The notes beneath the pieces are model-generated. The model saw nothing but the letters and a program-made list of their open reading frames with translations, searched no databases and was not told where the DNA came from. 64,000 bases of DNA, taken from the NCBI RefSeq assembly GCF_041228105.1, contig NZ_CP166097.1, positions 2,976,001 to 3,040,000 of the forward strand, written 5' to 3'. The first letter of the stretch is position 1, and the number at the start of each line of letters is the position of its first letter. This stretch comes from Pectobacterium aroidearum. GTDB lineage: Bacteria; Pseudomonadota; Gammaproteobacteria; Enterobacterales; Enterobacteriaceae. Both the position numbers and the translations under genes were made by a program. Below, piece by piece: positions 50,824 through 63,637 of this stretch.

Positions 50824-50938
50824 AATATTTCCTGTGCAAAATAAACCCACGCGTATTGGCGGACTTTATTTCGTTAACTCAACTTATTTTTTCAACACAC
50901 GATTTCTTGGCTCAACATCTTTTATTTTCTGTCTGACA

Positions 50939-52309
50939 TCAGACTAAAAAGTTGGCGAGTACCAGTAGTGAAATCGAAACGTTAATGGCACCGCCGATAC
51001 GTGTGGCAATCTGCGCGAAGGGCATCAGCACCATACGGTTACCCGCCGTCAGAATCGCGACGTCACCGGTACCGCCCTGTCCGCTCTGGCAGCAGGAAAT
51101 AATGGCAACATCAATCGGGTGCATACCGATCTTTTTACCCACAAAGAAGCCCGTCGCGACCAGCGTGACTACGGTAGAAATAATCACCAGCAGGTTTTGA
51201 ATCGTGAAAGCGTTCACCAGTTCCTGCCACGGTGTAATCGCCACGCCAACGGCAAACAGAATCGGGTACGTCACGGAGGTCTGGAAGAATTTATAAACCA
51301 CCTGAGAGCCTTCCAGCATTTTCGGTGAAACGCCGTGAGCCAACTTCACCAGCACAGCGGCAAACAGCATGCCGACTGGCGCAGGCAGGCCAATGACTTT
51401 GTGGCCAAGCATACCGATCATATACAGCAGGATGGCCAGCAGCGCGCCAGAGGCAATGGTCGTCACATCGGCTTTACCGCTAAAGGCAGAAGCAGGGGCA
51501 CTGCTTTCACCGTTGCCCAGATTGTTGCCTTTATTTGGCATCAGTTCGCCTTCGCCAGTCAGGTGTGGATAGCGTTTACCCAACTGATTCAGCACACCGG
51601 CAATGATGATGGCGGTCAGGCTACCCAGCATCACGATCGGCAAGACGCGGCCCAGTGCTACCCCCTGATCCATGTGCAGAATCGTGGCATAGCCGATAGA
51701 CAGCGGAATGGCACCTTCACCTACCCCACCCGCCATAATCGGCAGAATCAGGAAGAAGAAGATTTGGAACGGATCCAGACCCAGCGCAATACCTACGCCC
51801 ATGCCCACCAGCATCCCGGCAACTTCACCGCACAGCATAGGGAAGAAAATACGCAGGAAGCCCTGAATCAGCGTCTGTCGATTCATGCTCATAATACTGC
51901 CGACAATGATGCAGCAGATGTAGAGATATAGGATGTTGGTACTTTTGTAGAACTTGGTCGTGGATTCAACAACAACGTCCGGCAGCAGGCCATAATGCAC
52001 CATCGCCGAAGGAATGAAAGTCGCACAGATTGCCGCTGCCCCCATCTTGCCGATAATTGGCAGACGCTTGCCAAATTCACCACAGGCAAATCCAAAGAAT
52101 GCCAGCGTCGCCACCATCACAACGATGTCGCTCGGCAACTTACCATTCAGGCAGTCGATACCAATTAATACCCCCGCCAGCACAAAAAGCGGCACCGGAA
52201 TAATACCTACTTTATAGGTATCCAGAATGTGCCACCATTTTTCCTTTAATGAGACCTTCCCAGCCGCCTCATTATTTACAACAATATATGAATCATCAGT
52301 CGTACTCAT
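50939..52309 (-). CDS. citS: 2-hydroxycarboxylate transporter (CitS/CitN-like citrate carrier)
   Basis: A 456-residue secondary transporter of the 2HCT family with about 11 membrane segments. The two reentrant-loop signatures are present: MAGGVGEGAIPLS in the first half and SGQGGTGDVAILTA in the second. Related carriers import citrate with sodium or exchange citrate for acetate or malate. The substrate is inferred from the adjacent lyase operon and DpiBA. First gene of the operon, divergent from dpiB. Confidence 0.9.
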   Translation of the reverse strand: MSTTDDSYIVVNNEAAGKVSLKEKWWHILDTYKVGIIPVPLFVLAGVLIGIDCLNGKLPSDIVVMVATLAFFGFACGEFGKRLPIIGKMGAAAICATFIPSAMVHYGLLPDVVVESTTKFYKSTNILYLYICCIIVGSIMSMNRQTLIQGFLRIFFPMLCGEVAGMLVGMGVGIALGLDPFQIFFFLILPIMAGGVGEGAIPLSIGYATILHMDQGVALGRVLPIVMLGSLTAIIIAGVLNQLGKRYPHLTGEGELMPNKGNNLGNGESSAPASAFSGKADVTTIASGALLAILLYMIGMLGHKVIGLPAPVGMLFAAVLVKLAHGVSPKMLEGSQVVYKFFQTSVTYPILFAVGVAITPWQELVNAFTIQNLLVIISTVVTLVATGFFVGKKIGMHPIDVAIISCCQSGQGGTGDVAILTAGNRMVLMPFAQIATRIGGAINVSISLLVLANFLV

Positions 52310-52406
52310 AACTCACTCCCCCGTTTTATTTTGTCAGCGCATCATAGGGTTCAGGGTCGTATTATTATGTGATTCCCTTCAAATTAAAAAATGAGTTTTA
52401 AAGGTG

Positions 52407-52427
52407 TTTATGGTTTTTATGGTTTAT
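52407..52427 (+). promoter_or_regulatory. TTTATGG direct repeats, cluster A
   Basis: TTTATGG occurs at 52407 and 52416, followed by TTTATA at 52423. It lies about 100 bases upstream of the citS start and is a candidate DpiA/CitB operator. Confidence 0.5.
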
Positions 52428-52491
52428 ATTCGAAAATCGTTTATAACGCAGGCAGTTAGATGAATTTACGCTCAAAATAAATTTTAAGGTT

Positions 52492-52516
52492 TTTATGGTG
52501 TTTATGGTTTTTATTT
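52492..52516 (+). promoter_or_regulatory. TTTATGG direct repeats, cluster B
   Basis: TTTATGG occurs at 52492 and 52501, with TTTATTT at 52510, an exact 9-bp period. The cluster starts 85 bases (about eight helical turns) from cluster A. Confidence 0.5.
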
Positions 52517-52625
52517 CCCAAACATAATTATGTTGATAAAAAGTAATTAAGTTGTTTATTAAACAAAAAGGATACGTTTAATTTTATCTTATTATTACCG
52601 ACACTCTATTGCTTGCAACCTATTT

Positions 52626-52647
52626 AAACGTGTTATTGCTCACAAGT
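52626..52647. promoter_or_regulatory. CRP-like site upstream of dpiB
   Basis: AAACGTGTTATTGCTCACAA keeps the GTG-N8-CAC core of the CRP consensus with A-rich flanks. It lies about 90 bases before dpiB. CRP control of citrate fermentation is known in Klebsiella. Confidence 0.45.
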
Positions 52648-52729
52648 TTTTTCCTCTCAGTCCATTCTTATTACCATTCGTGATAAATTCATCAGCTATT
52701 TCTCATTTACCGTCAGGCAACCGCATATC

Positions 52730-54334
52730 ATGAGATTGAGACTTTCCTTTCATATCAAATTATTTATCTATTTGATCGTCTTCTTCTCTGCGTTACTTCT
52801 GATGACAGGCATTTATTATTATCACGATATCGATAAGCAGCTGTATTCCGAGTTGGGTACGCGCGCGCAGGTGCAGGCCAGAGAGATCGCCATCATCCCA
52901 ACGCTGGTGGAATCGGTAAAAAATAGAGATATTAAACAGATATATACCCTCGCTCAGCAATTAAAACAGCGTAGTGATGCCAGCTATATCGTGGTCGGTG
53001 ATAATCAGGCGCGTCATCTGTTTCATTCTGAATACGCGGAAAGCGATAAGCTCGTCGGCACGCAAATGGTCGGCGGAGATAATTTCGACGTACTCGCGGG
53101 AAAAAGCGTGATTACCGTGCGTCACGGTAGCATAGGTGTCTCACTACGCAGCAAAGCACCGATCGTCGCTGACGGTCAGGTTATCGGTATTGTCTCCGTT
53201 GGTTATCTGAAAACTCACATCGACAATCTAACCTTCAGTAAACTGGCGCACATTCTGTTGGCCATTCTGGCGCTCTTTGTCGCACTGTTTATCTTTTCCT
53301 GGTGGTTCTCGCGGAATCTGAAAAAGCAGATGTTTGGCCTCGAACCCCTTGAGATTCGCATGTTGGTCAGGCAACAGAAAGCACTGCTCGAATCGATCTA
53401 TGAAGGGGTCATCGCCATCGACAAACAGCACCGCATCGCCGCCATTAACCATGCGGCCAAAGAGATCCTCGGGCTGAACGAACCGTCCTATCTGTTGCGC
53501 GGCAAGCCGATTGATACCGTCATTAAACCCGTGCCTTTTTTCTCTGGCGAGGCCATGTGGAACAGTGACACCCACGATGAGATCTGCCGTTTTAACCATG
53601 CCACCGTGATTGCCAGTCGGGTACGGATTATGCTGGAAGATGAGCTTCAGGGCTGGGTCATCAGCTTCCGCAGCAAAAACGATATCCACACGCTTAGCAT
53701 GCAGCTTAGTCAGGTAAAACGTTATGCAAACAGTCTGCGTATTCTGCGGCATGAGCAATTGAACTGGACAGCAACGCTGGCCGGGCTTCTGCATCTAAAA
53801 CGTTATGACGAAGCGATAAAATATATTGAAGCACAGTCGGAAAGCGCCCAGGTAGTGCTGGATTTTGTTTCCCGCCGCTTCTGTTCGCCCGCCCTATGCG
53901 GGTTACTGCTGGGTAAATACGCAACGGCTCGGGAAAAAGGCATTGAGATTGTTTTCGATCCACGCTGCCAGCTCACCCGTATTCCATCGGCGCTAAGCGA
54001 GACGGAATTCATGTCCATCATTGGTAATTTGCTGGATAACGCAATGGAAGCAACATTAGCCACTACAGCCCCACATTATCCTGTCGAGGTGTATATCTAT
54101 GATAGCGAACAAGAACTGGTCATTGAGGTCGCCGATCAGGGAACGGGGATCGATCCGGCGATTGCCGATAGGCTGTTTGAAATGGGCGTAACCAGTAAAA
54201 CGCAGGGCGATCACGGGCTGGGGCTGCATCTGGTGTCTAGCTACGTTAACCAGGCGCAGGGAATGATTGAAGTCTCGGCCAATCAGCCGAATGGCAGCAT
54301 ATTTTCCCTATTTATACCGCTATCCCCCAAATAA
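52730..54334 (+). CDS. dpiB: Citrate-responsive sensor histidine kinase DpiB (CitA family)
   Basis: A 534-residue membrane kinase. TM1 (residues about 11-31) and TM2 (about 172-193) enclose a periplasmic PAS-like sensor domain (residues 35-168). A cytoplasmic PAS (about 215-315), the phospho-acceptor His341 in LRHEQLN and a HATPase domain (NLLDNAMEAT, DQGTGIDP, GDHGLGLHL) follow. This is the CitA/DcuS architecture, sensing citrate or C4-dicarboxylates outside the cell; citrate is inferred from the adjacent lyase operon. It lies upstream of dpiA with 106 bases between. Confidence 0.91.
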   Translation: MRLRLSFHIKLFIYLIVFFSALLLMTGIYYYHDIDKQLYSELGTRAQVQAREIAIIPTLVESVKNRDIKQIYTLAQQLKQRSDASYIVVGDNQARHLFHSEYAESDKLVGTQMVGGDNFDVLAGKSVITVRHGSIGVSLRSKAPIVADGQVIGIVSVGYLKTHIDNLTFSKLAHILLAILALFVALFIFSWWFSRNLKKQMFGLEPLEIRMLVRQQKALLESIYEGVIAIDKQHRIAAINHAAKEILGLNEPSYLLRGKPIDTVIKPVPFFSGEAMWNSDTHDEICRFNHATVIASRVRIMLEDELQGWVISFRSKNDIHTLSMQLSQVKRYANSLRILRHEQLNWTATLAGLLHLKRYDEAIKYIEAQSESAQVVLDFVSRRFCSPALCGLLLGKYATAREKGIEIVFDPRCQLTRIPSALSETEFMSIIGNLLDNAMEATLATTAPHYPVEVYIYDSEQELVIEVADQGTGIDPAIADRLFEMGVTSKTQGDHGLGLHLVSSYVNQAQGMIEVSANQPNGSIFSLFIPLSPK

Positions 54335-54360
54335 GTTGAGCTGCCGCGAGTTGCAAGACG

Positions 54361-54390
54361 CATAGGCAACGTGAAATATGACGGGTGTAA
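54361..54390 (+). repeat. Dispersed intergenic motif, copy 4
   Basis: Contains GTGAAATATGACGGGTGTAA and matches 21 of 30 bases of the copy at 3841-3870 in the same register. It lies between dpiB and dpiA, where the frame upstream of the dpiA start runs through it. Confidence 0.5.
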
Positions 54391-54440
54391 CGGATAGCAG
54401 ATCTTCTTTTATGTTTCAGATACTAACAGGGATTCACACC

Positions 54441-55142
54441 ATGCAGCACACTGAACATTTCGATGTCTTAATCGTTGAAGATGAAAGTAAGCTGGCAACT
54501 ATTCATGCTGAATTTATTGAAAAGCATTTCAATCTGCGTGTTGTCGGGATTGCCGCGACGCTTTTTGAAGCCAAAAAACTCCTTCAACAACATAGACCAC
54601 GCCTGATCCTGCTCGATAACTATTTGCCCGACGGCGAAGGCGTCTCACTGATTGAAAGCCAACTGCTCAAAGGGATGGACTGTTCCGTCATTTTTATTAC
54701 CGCAGCCAGCGATATGAATACCTGCGCTCAGGCCATTCGCTGCGGAGCCTTTGACTACATCATCAAGCCGCTCTCCTACCCGCGACTGCGCTCTTCGCTG
54801 GAGCGATTTATTCAATTTGTAAAAACTCAGCACACCTACAAAATTGTCGATCAACAGAACGTCGATATTCTCTATCAGCTGCAATCGTCCGGTGCCGCGC
54901 CTTCCTCATCAACAAAAGGTATTGAGGAGAACACGCTGGGGTTGATCAAGCAGATTTTTGCCAGCGATGGCGGTGAGACGCTGTATTCCGTCGATGATAT
55001 CGTCGAAAAAACCGGGTTGAGTAAAACGACGGCGCGCCGCTATCTGGAGTTTTGCGTTGAAAACCAGTTTCTCGATATCGAAATGCGTTACGGAAAGATT
55101 GGTCATCCGCGTCGGCTGTATCGTACAAAGCACGCCCACTAG
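54441..55142 (+). CDS. dpiA: Response regulator DpiA (CitB family)
   Basis: A 233-residue transcription factor. The receiver domain has acidic IVEDES (near residue 12), phospho-acceptor Asp59 in LILLDNYLPDGEG and the conserved Lys in FDYIIKPL. The C-terminal helix-turn-helix (YSVDDIVEKTGLSKTTARRYLEFCV) is the CitB/DcuR type. ATG 54441 follows AGGGA; the frame is open to 54378, but that part runs over a dispersed repeat. It probably activates the divergent citS operon. Confidence 0.92.
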   Translation: MQHTEHFDVLIVEDESKLATIHAEFIEKHFNLRVVGIAATLFEAKKLLQQHRPRLILLDNYLPDGEGVSLIESQLLKGMDCSVIFITAASDMNTCAQAIRCGAFDYIIKPLSYPRLRSSLERFIQFVKTQHTYKIVDQQNVDILYQLQSSGAAPSSSTKGIEENTLGLIKQIFASDGGETLYSVDDIVEKTGLSKTTARRYLEFCVENQFLDIEMRYGKIGHPRRLYRTKHAH

Positions 55143-55669
55143 GTACCACAGCCCTATCCTATGGCGGCGAAATGTGCCGTCACAGGGTATGCAGCAGAGA
55201 CAGACGCCGATGTAAGATACGATAGATAAAAAGTGCGATAAGAACTCAGGAAAAGAATAGCGCGATTAATCGATCTGTCAGATCCGCCGACATTAATACC
55301 AAATTTAACCATTCGTTATTTTTACCCTACTTGTATTTTCAATACGTTTCTCATTCATCCATTTCCTTCTCTATTTTTTAAAAATTAAAAAACAATCAAA
55401 ATTATCTGTGTTTATTCTTAAACGGTTGCAGTAACGCTTATTGGTAGTTCAACCTGAATGTGGTGTGCCGTTGTCCAACCGCAGGAGAGAAACCTCACGA
55501 ATTATCATTAGGAAGTTGCTCGAACACTTTCGCATGCCTCAATCTGACAACCGCGCCGCTTCACGTGCGTCTTCCTCTACGCCACGACATGCGCTGTCAA
55601 AACGAGTGTCAACGGCAGACAAAAAAGCCGTCTCGCTAGAAAGCGACTGGACGTCTTTTTAACCGCTCA

Positions 55670-55699
55670 CGCCCGGATAGCATCATGTGCATCCGGGCG
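55670..55699. repeat. REP-like inverted repeat
   Basis: A perfect 9-bp stem CGCCCGGAT / ATCCGGGCG, with an inner GCA/TGC pairing. It has no T-tract, and the GC-rich composition resembles REP elements. Confidence 0.5.
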
Positions 55700-55715
55700 T
55701 ATCAAGCATCCTATT

Positions 55716-55745
55716 CGTGATATCAAAAACCGTGATATCAAAACC
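55716..55745 (+). repeat. 15-bp tandem duplication
   Basis: CGTGATATCAAAAAC is followed directly by CGTGATATCAAAACC, just downstream of yeeZ. Confidence 0.7.
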
Positions 55746-55761
55746 CTGATGCATATGATGC

Positions 55762-56607
55762 TTAGCTCTGCGAACCCTCGTTCAGCGGCATTGTTGATGG
55801 ATTAGGATATTGATAGTCAAACCCAAGTTCATGGCAGATACGCTGTCCGTCAACAATTCGACCCTGATCGCTCTCGGCTACGGGGGCAAACTGCGGTGGA
55901 GACACGTGCAATCTGCGTGCTTGTTCAGGATAAAAATCCTGTCTGGCAGGGTGTTCCGGTGCACACAGGTTATAGATATGTCCACCGTTTGGTAGTTTCA
56001 GCAGCAACAGGATAGCCGCCAGCACATCTTCCTGATGCACCAGATTCACGCCATGATTGCCACGCGGCAGATTGGTTTTACCAGCAAGAAAACGCCCGGG
56101 ATGGCGATCGCCGCCGACCAGCCCTGCCAAACGCAGGATATCCACCGACGTATCGGGTAAATGCTGTAGCCACTGTTCGAGGGACACCAGCGTCTTCCCT
56201 GCTACCGTCGTCGGCTGTAGCGGCGAGGTTTCTCTTACTGTACCGCTACCATCACCATAGACCGACGTTGAACTGGTAAAGATAATGCGTGGGACATGAA
56301 ACACGCGCGCCATATTCACCAACTGCTGTACCGCTTGCGCATACCCTTCGCCCCCCTCCGCCGTTCGGCTGGCGGGCAACGTCACGATCAAGACATCAAC
56401 CTCTTGTAATAGCGCGCTAAGCTCGTCAGCGTCACATTCCAGTTTTGGCGTCAGAGACAATTGATAGCACTCAATGCCGCTCATACGTGCGGCCTCGACG
56501 CCGTCCTGAGTGGTTTTCGTTCCCGTTACGTGGTAGCCGTGTCCATTCAACGTCAAAGCCAGCGGCATACCCAGCCAGCCCAATCCAACAATCGATACTT
56601 TTTTCAT
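55762..56607 (-). CDS. yeeZ: NAD(P)-binding Rossmann-fold protein YeeZ
   Basis: A 281-residue extended SDR-like protein. The N-terminal dinucleotide-binding loop is VGLGWLGMPLA, and IIFTSSTSVYGDGSGTV carries the SDR Ser and YxxxK-like region. The biochemical function is unknown. It lies just upstream of and divergent from the his operon, as in E. coli. Confidence 0.93.
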   Translation of the reverse strand: MKKVSIVGLGWLGMPLALTLNGHGYHVTGTKTTQDGVEAARMSGIECYQLSLTPKLECDADELSALLQEVDVLIVTLPASRTAEGGEGYAQAVQQLVNMARVFHVPRIIFTSSTSVYGDGSGTVRETSPLQPTTVAGKTLVSLEQWLQHLPDTSVDILRLAGLVGGDRHPGRFLAGKTNLPRGNHGVNLVHQEDVLAAILLLLKLPNGGHIYNLCAPEHPARQDFYPEQARRLHVSPPQFAPVAESDQGRIVDGQRICHELGFDYQYPNPSTMPLNEGSQS

Positions 56608-56803
56608 CTGCCGTTCTCCCCTGCAAGGAGCCTGTTAAGTAACACTACGCACGCCTACAGAGTAAACGGCTTTCATACCTATCGCTACGGCTGCCTGTCC
56701 GATTTCAGTAACCCTTTCTGCCTATCACAAGCCGATATCCCGTGCGGTTAGGCTGGCGCATCACACAACCCAAAATGAACTGCCTACATCTGCTAAAAAA
56801 ATG

Positions 56804-56833
56804 TTGCACAACAACCCGAACATGGTTTAGGTT
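56804..56833 (+). promoter_or_regulatory. his operon promoter
   Basis: TTGCAC (-35), an 18-base spacer and TAGGTT (-10), followed by ATTCGACAGACAAAT. The TAGGTT -10 and ATTCGACAG resemble the enterobacterial his promoter as I remember it. It lies 58 bases before hisL. Confidence 0.6.
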
Positions 56834-56891
56834 ATTCGACAGACAAATCGTTATTGATTTAATAAATACTGACACAACCAAGAGACAACTT

Positions 56892-56939
56892 ATGACACGC
56901 GTTCTGTTTAACCACCATCATCACCATCATCCTGATTAG
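56892..56939 (+). CDS. hisL: his operon leader peptide HisL
   Basis: A 15-codon peptide, MTRVLFNHHHHHHPD, with six consecutive histidine codons (E. coli has seven). Ribosome pausing at these codons when charged His-tRNA is scarce prevents formation of the downstream terminator. It lies 64 bases before the attenuator stem. Confidence 0.95.
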   Translation: MTRVLFNHHHHHHPD

Positions 56940-57002
56940 TCTTTCGGGCAGTTGGTGCTGGAAGACGTTAAGATCTTCCAGTGGCGCAGAACACAAAGAG
57001 AG

Positions 57003-57034
57003 CCCTCGGAAGATCATCTTCCGAGGGTTTTTTT
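57003..57034 (+). terminator. his attenuator terminator
   Basis: A 12-bp stem CCCTCGGAAGAT / ATCTTCCGAGGG with a tiny loop, followed by TTTTTTT. Upstream segments in GCTGGAAGACGTTAAGATCTTCCAG can form the competing pause and antiterminator structures. Confidence 0.92.
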
Positions 57035-57083
57035 ATGCGCGCTATCCTTGCGCGCACCTTGCAGGCCGTTGCTATGCAACGTT

Positions 57084-57107
57084 AAAAAACGTTCCCGACG
57101 TTTTTTT
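57084..57107 (+). terminator. Second terminator-like hairpin before hisG
   Basis: A stem AAAAAACGT / ACGTTTTTT with a 5-base loop, followed by T, 52 bases before hisG. It is A-T rich and may be weak. Small hairpins GCGCGC/GCGCGC and CGTTGC/GCAACG lie between it and the attenuator. Confidence 0.5.
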
Positions 57108-57158
57108 ATGCTCGCTCTATTTCCAAAAATTTAAATTTGACAGGTTAATGAGGTTTCC

Positions 57159-58058
57159 ATGCTGGATAAAACACGTTTACGGATAGCAATGCAGAAGTCA
57201 GGCCGCCTGAGCGACGATTCACGCGAACTGCTGGCGCGCTGCGGGATCAAAATCAACTTACAGCAACAGCGCCTGATTGCGTTCGCAGAAAATATGCCGA
57301 TTGATATCCTGCGCGTGCGCGATGATGATATCCCCGGTCTGGTAATGGATGGCGTGGTCGATCTGGGCATCATCGGCGAAAACGTGCTGGAAGAAGAACT
57401 GTTAAACCGCCGCGCTCAGGGCGAAGATCCGCGTTACTTCACGCTGCGCCGTCTGGATTTTGGCGGCTGCCGCCTGTCGCTGGCGATGCCATTGGACGAA
57501 GCCTATACCGGTCCTGAGTGTCTGCAAAACAAACGTATCGCCACCTCTTATCCTCACCTGCTCAAACAATATCTCGACAGAAAATCTGTCAGCTTCAAAT
57601 CCTGTCTGCTTAACGGTTCTGTCGAAGTTGCACCGCGTGCTGGTCTGGCCGATGCCATCTGCGATCTGGTATCGACCGGTGCCACGCTGGAAGCCAACGG
57701 CCTGCGTGAAGTGGAAGTGATTTACCGCTCCAAAGCCTGCCTGATTCAACGCGACGGCGAGATGCCCGCAGAGAAACAACAGCTGATCGATAAACTGCTG
57801 ACCCGTATGCAGGGCGTGATTCAGGCGCGCGAGTCAAAATACATCATGCTGCACGCGCCTAGCGAACGTCTGGAAGAAGTCATTTCCCTGCTGCCCGGCG
57901 CCGAGCGTCCAACCATTCTGCCACTGGCGGGTGACCAAAGTCGCGTCGCCATGCACATGGTCAGCAGCGAAACGCTGTTCTGGGAAACGATGGAAAAACT
58001 GAAATCGTTGGGTGCCAGTTCCATTCTGGTTCTGCCGATTGAAAAAATGATGGAGTGA
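57159..58058 (+). CDS. hisG: ATP phosphoribosyltransferase (long form)
   Basis: A 299-residue first enzyme of histidine synthesis (ATP + PRPP to phosphoribosyl-ATP), feedback-inhibited by histidine through its C-terminal ACT-like domain. It begins [33 protein letters not shown] and the PRPP-binding [14 protein letters not shown] are present. Length equals E. coli HisG. Its stop TGA lies 5 bases before the ATG of hisD. Confidence 0.98.
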   Translation: MLDKTRLRIAMQKSGRLSDDSRELLARCGIKINLQQQRLIAFAENMPIDILRVRDDDIPGLVMDGVVDLGIIGENVLEEELLNRRAQGEDPRYFTLRRLDFGGCRLSLAMPLDEAYTGPECLQNKRIATSYPHLLKQYLDRKSVSFKSCLLNGSVEVAPRAGLADAICDLVSTGATLEANGLREVEVIYRSKACLIQRDGEMPAEKQQLIDKLLTRMQGVIQARESKYIMLHAPSERLEEVISLLPGAERPTILPLAGDQSRVAMHMVSSETLFWETMEKLKSLGASSILVLPIEKMME

Positions 58059-58063
58059 TGACG

Positions 58064-60462
<2,399 letters not shown>

Positions 60463-60477
60463 TTTTAAGGAGCTCAC

Positions 60478-61545
60478 GTGGGCCAGAAATACCTCTTTAT
60501 CGACCGTGACGGAACATTGATTGCTGAACCGCCTGAGGATTTTCAGGTTGACCGTCTGGATAAACTGGCGCTGGAACCAGATGTCATTCCCTCGCTGCTG
60601 GCGCTGCAAAAAGCTGGCTATACGCTGGTGATGATCACGAATCAGGATGGACTGGGAACCGAAAGCTTTCCGCAAGAAACCTTCGATCCACCGCACAACC
60701 TGATGATGCAGATTCTGACATCGCAGGGCATCCAGTTTGAACAAGTGCTGATTTGCCCACACTTGCCAGCGGATAACTGCGCTTGCCGCAAACCCAGAAC
60801 CGAACTGGTCACCAGCTATTTGAATAATGGCCTGATGGATGTGGCAAATAGCTACGTCATCGGCGACCGCCAGACCGATATCCAACTGGCGCAAAACATG
60901 GGCATTACTGGCCTGCTCTACCAGCGCGGCGGGTTGAACTGGCAAGCGATTACCAACCAGTTAACCAAGCGTAATCGCCATGCCCACGTTAACCGCGTTA
61001 CGCGCGAAACCGCGATTGACGTGAACGTCTGGCTGGATCAGGAAGGCGGCAGCAAAATCAACACTGGCGTCGGATTCTTCGATCACATGCTGGATCAAAT
61101 CGCCACCCACGGCGGCTTCCGCATGAATATTGAAGTGAAAGGCGATCTGTACATTGACGATCACCACACGGTGGAAGATACCGGTCTGGCGCTGGGCGAA
61201 GCGTTGAATAAAGCGCTGGGTGACAAACGCGGTATTGGTCGCTTTGGCTTTGTCCTGCCAATGGATGAATGTCTGGCACGCTGTGCGCTGGATATTTCCG
61301 GGCGTCCGCATCTGGAATATAAGGCGGAGTTCAGCTACCAGCGTGTGGGCGACCTGAGCACGGAAATGGTCGAGCACTTCTTCCGCTCGCTGTCCTATTC
61401 CATGGCCTGTACGCTGCACCTGAAAACCAAGGGGCGTAACGATCATCACCGTGTGGAAAGCCTGTTTAAAGTCTTCGGACGCACGCTGCGCCAGGCAATT
61501 CGCGTCGAGGGTGATACGCTGCCGAGCTCGAAAGGAGTGCTCTGA
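60478..61545 (+). CDS. hisB: Bifunctional histidinol-phosphatase / imidazoleglycerol-phosphate dehydratase
   Basis: A 355-residue fusion. The N-terminal HAD phosphatase has [12 protein letters not shown] and a zinc loop [15 protein letters not shown]. The C-terminal dehydratase has the manganese motifs [10 protein letters not shown] and NDHHRVES. It starts with GTG 60478 after AAGGAGCTCAC. Its stop shares one base with the hisH ATG. Confidence 0.97.
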   Translation: MGQKYLFIDRDGTLIAEPPEDFQVDRLDKLALEPDVIPSLLALQKAGYTLVMITNQDGLGTESFPQETFDPPHNLMMQILTSQGIQFEQVLICPHLPADNCACRKPRTELVTSYLNNGLMDVANSYVIGDRQTDIQLAQNMGITGLLYQRGGLNWQAITNQLTKRNRHAHVNRVTRETAIDVNVWLDQEGGSKINTGVGFFDHMLDQIATHGGFRMNIEVKGDLYIDDHHTVEDTGLALGEALNKALGDKRGIGRFGFVLPMDECLARCALDISGRPHLEYKAEFSYQRVGDLSTEMVEHFFRSLSYSMACTLHLKTKGRNDHHRVESLFKVFGRTLRQAIRVEGDTLPSSKGVL

Positions 61546-62135
61546 TGAAGGTCGTCATTCTTGATACCGGCTGCGCCAACCTCTCTTCGGTAACCTATGC
61601 CGTTCAGCGATTGGGGTATACCCCCGTAGTCAGTCGCGAGGCCGAGATAGTCCTGCAGGCAGATAAACTGTTTCTGCCGGGCGTTGGCACCGCGCAGGCG
61701 GCGATGAATCAACTGGAAGAGCGTGAACTGATCGCGCTGATCAAAGCCTGTACTCAACCGGTTCTCGGTATTTGCCTCGGCATGCAATTGCTGGGGACAC
61801 ACAGCGACGAAAATGGTGGCATCCCCACGCTGGGGATTGTCGATTCGCCAGTGCAAAAGATGGTTGACCACGGCTTGCCGCTACCACACATGGGCTGGAA
61901 TCAGGTGATTCCGAAGGCCGGACACCGTTTATTCCGCGATATCGATGACGGTGCCTATTTCTATTTCGTTCACAGCTACGCCATGCCAGTTTGCGAAAAC
62001 ACGATTGCCCAAGCCAACTACGGCGAAGCATTCACTGCCGCGCTGGAAAAAGATAATTTCTTTGGCGTGCAATTCCACCCAGAGCGCTCAGGTGCTGCGG
62101 GTGCGCAACTGCTGAAAAACTTTCTGGAGATGTAG
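61545..62135 (+). CDS. hisH: Imidazole glycerol phosphate synthase, glutaminase subunit
   Basis: A 196-residue class I glutamine amidotransferase feeding ammonia to HisF. The catalytic Cys77 is in [10 protein letters not shown], and the His-x-Glu is in QFHPERSG. Length equals E. coli HisH. Coupled to hisB by TGATG. Confidence 0.97.
   Translation: MKVVILDTGCANLSSVTYAVQRLGYTPVVSREAEIVLQADKLFLPGVGTAQAAMNQLEERELIALIKACTQPVLGICLGMQLLGTHSDENGGIPTLGIVDSPVQKMVDHGLPLPHMGWNQVIPKAGHRLFRDIDDGAYFYFVHSYAMPVCENTIAQANYGEAFTAALEKDNFFGVQFHPERSGAAGAQLLKNFLEM

Positions 62136-63630
<1,495 letters not shown>

Positions 63631-63637
<7 letters not shown>

Larger units (their letters stand above)
52310..52729. promoter_or_regulatory. 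Divergent promoter region of citS and dpiB
   Basis: A 420-base, very AT-rich gap between divergent start codons. It holds two clusters of 9-bp-spaced TTTATGG repeats and a CRP-like site (listed separately). No ORF with a ribosome-binding site is seen. Confidence 0.6.
55143..55761. other. Gap between dpiA and yeeZ
   Basis: A 619-base stretch with no gene I can support. E. coli has the LysR gene yeeY next to yeeZ; no such frame is seen. A 73-codon open frame (55441-55662, TTG start, no good ribosome-binding site) ends in an imperfect hairpin with TTTTT. Further on are an inverted repeat (55670-55699) and a 15-bp tandem duplication (55716-55745). Confidence 0.5.
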
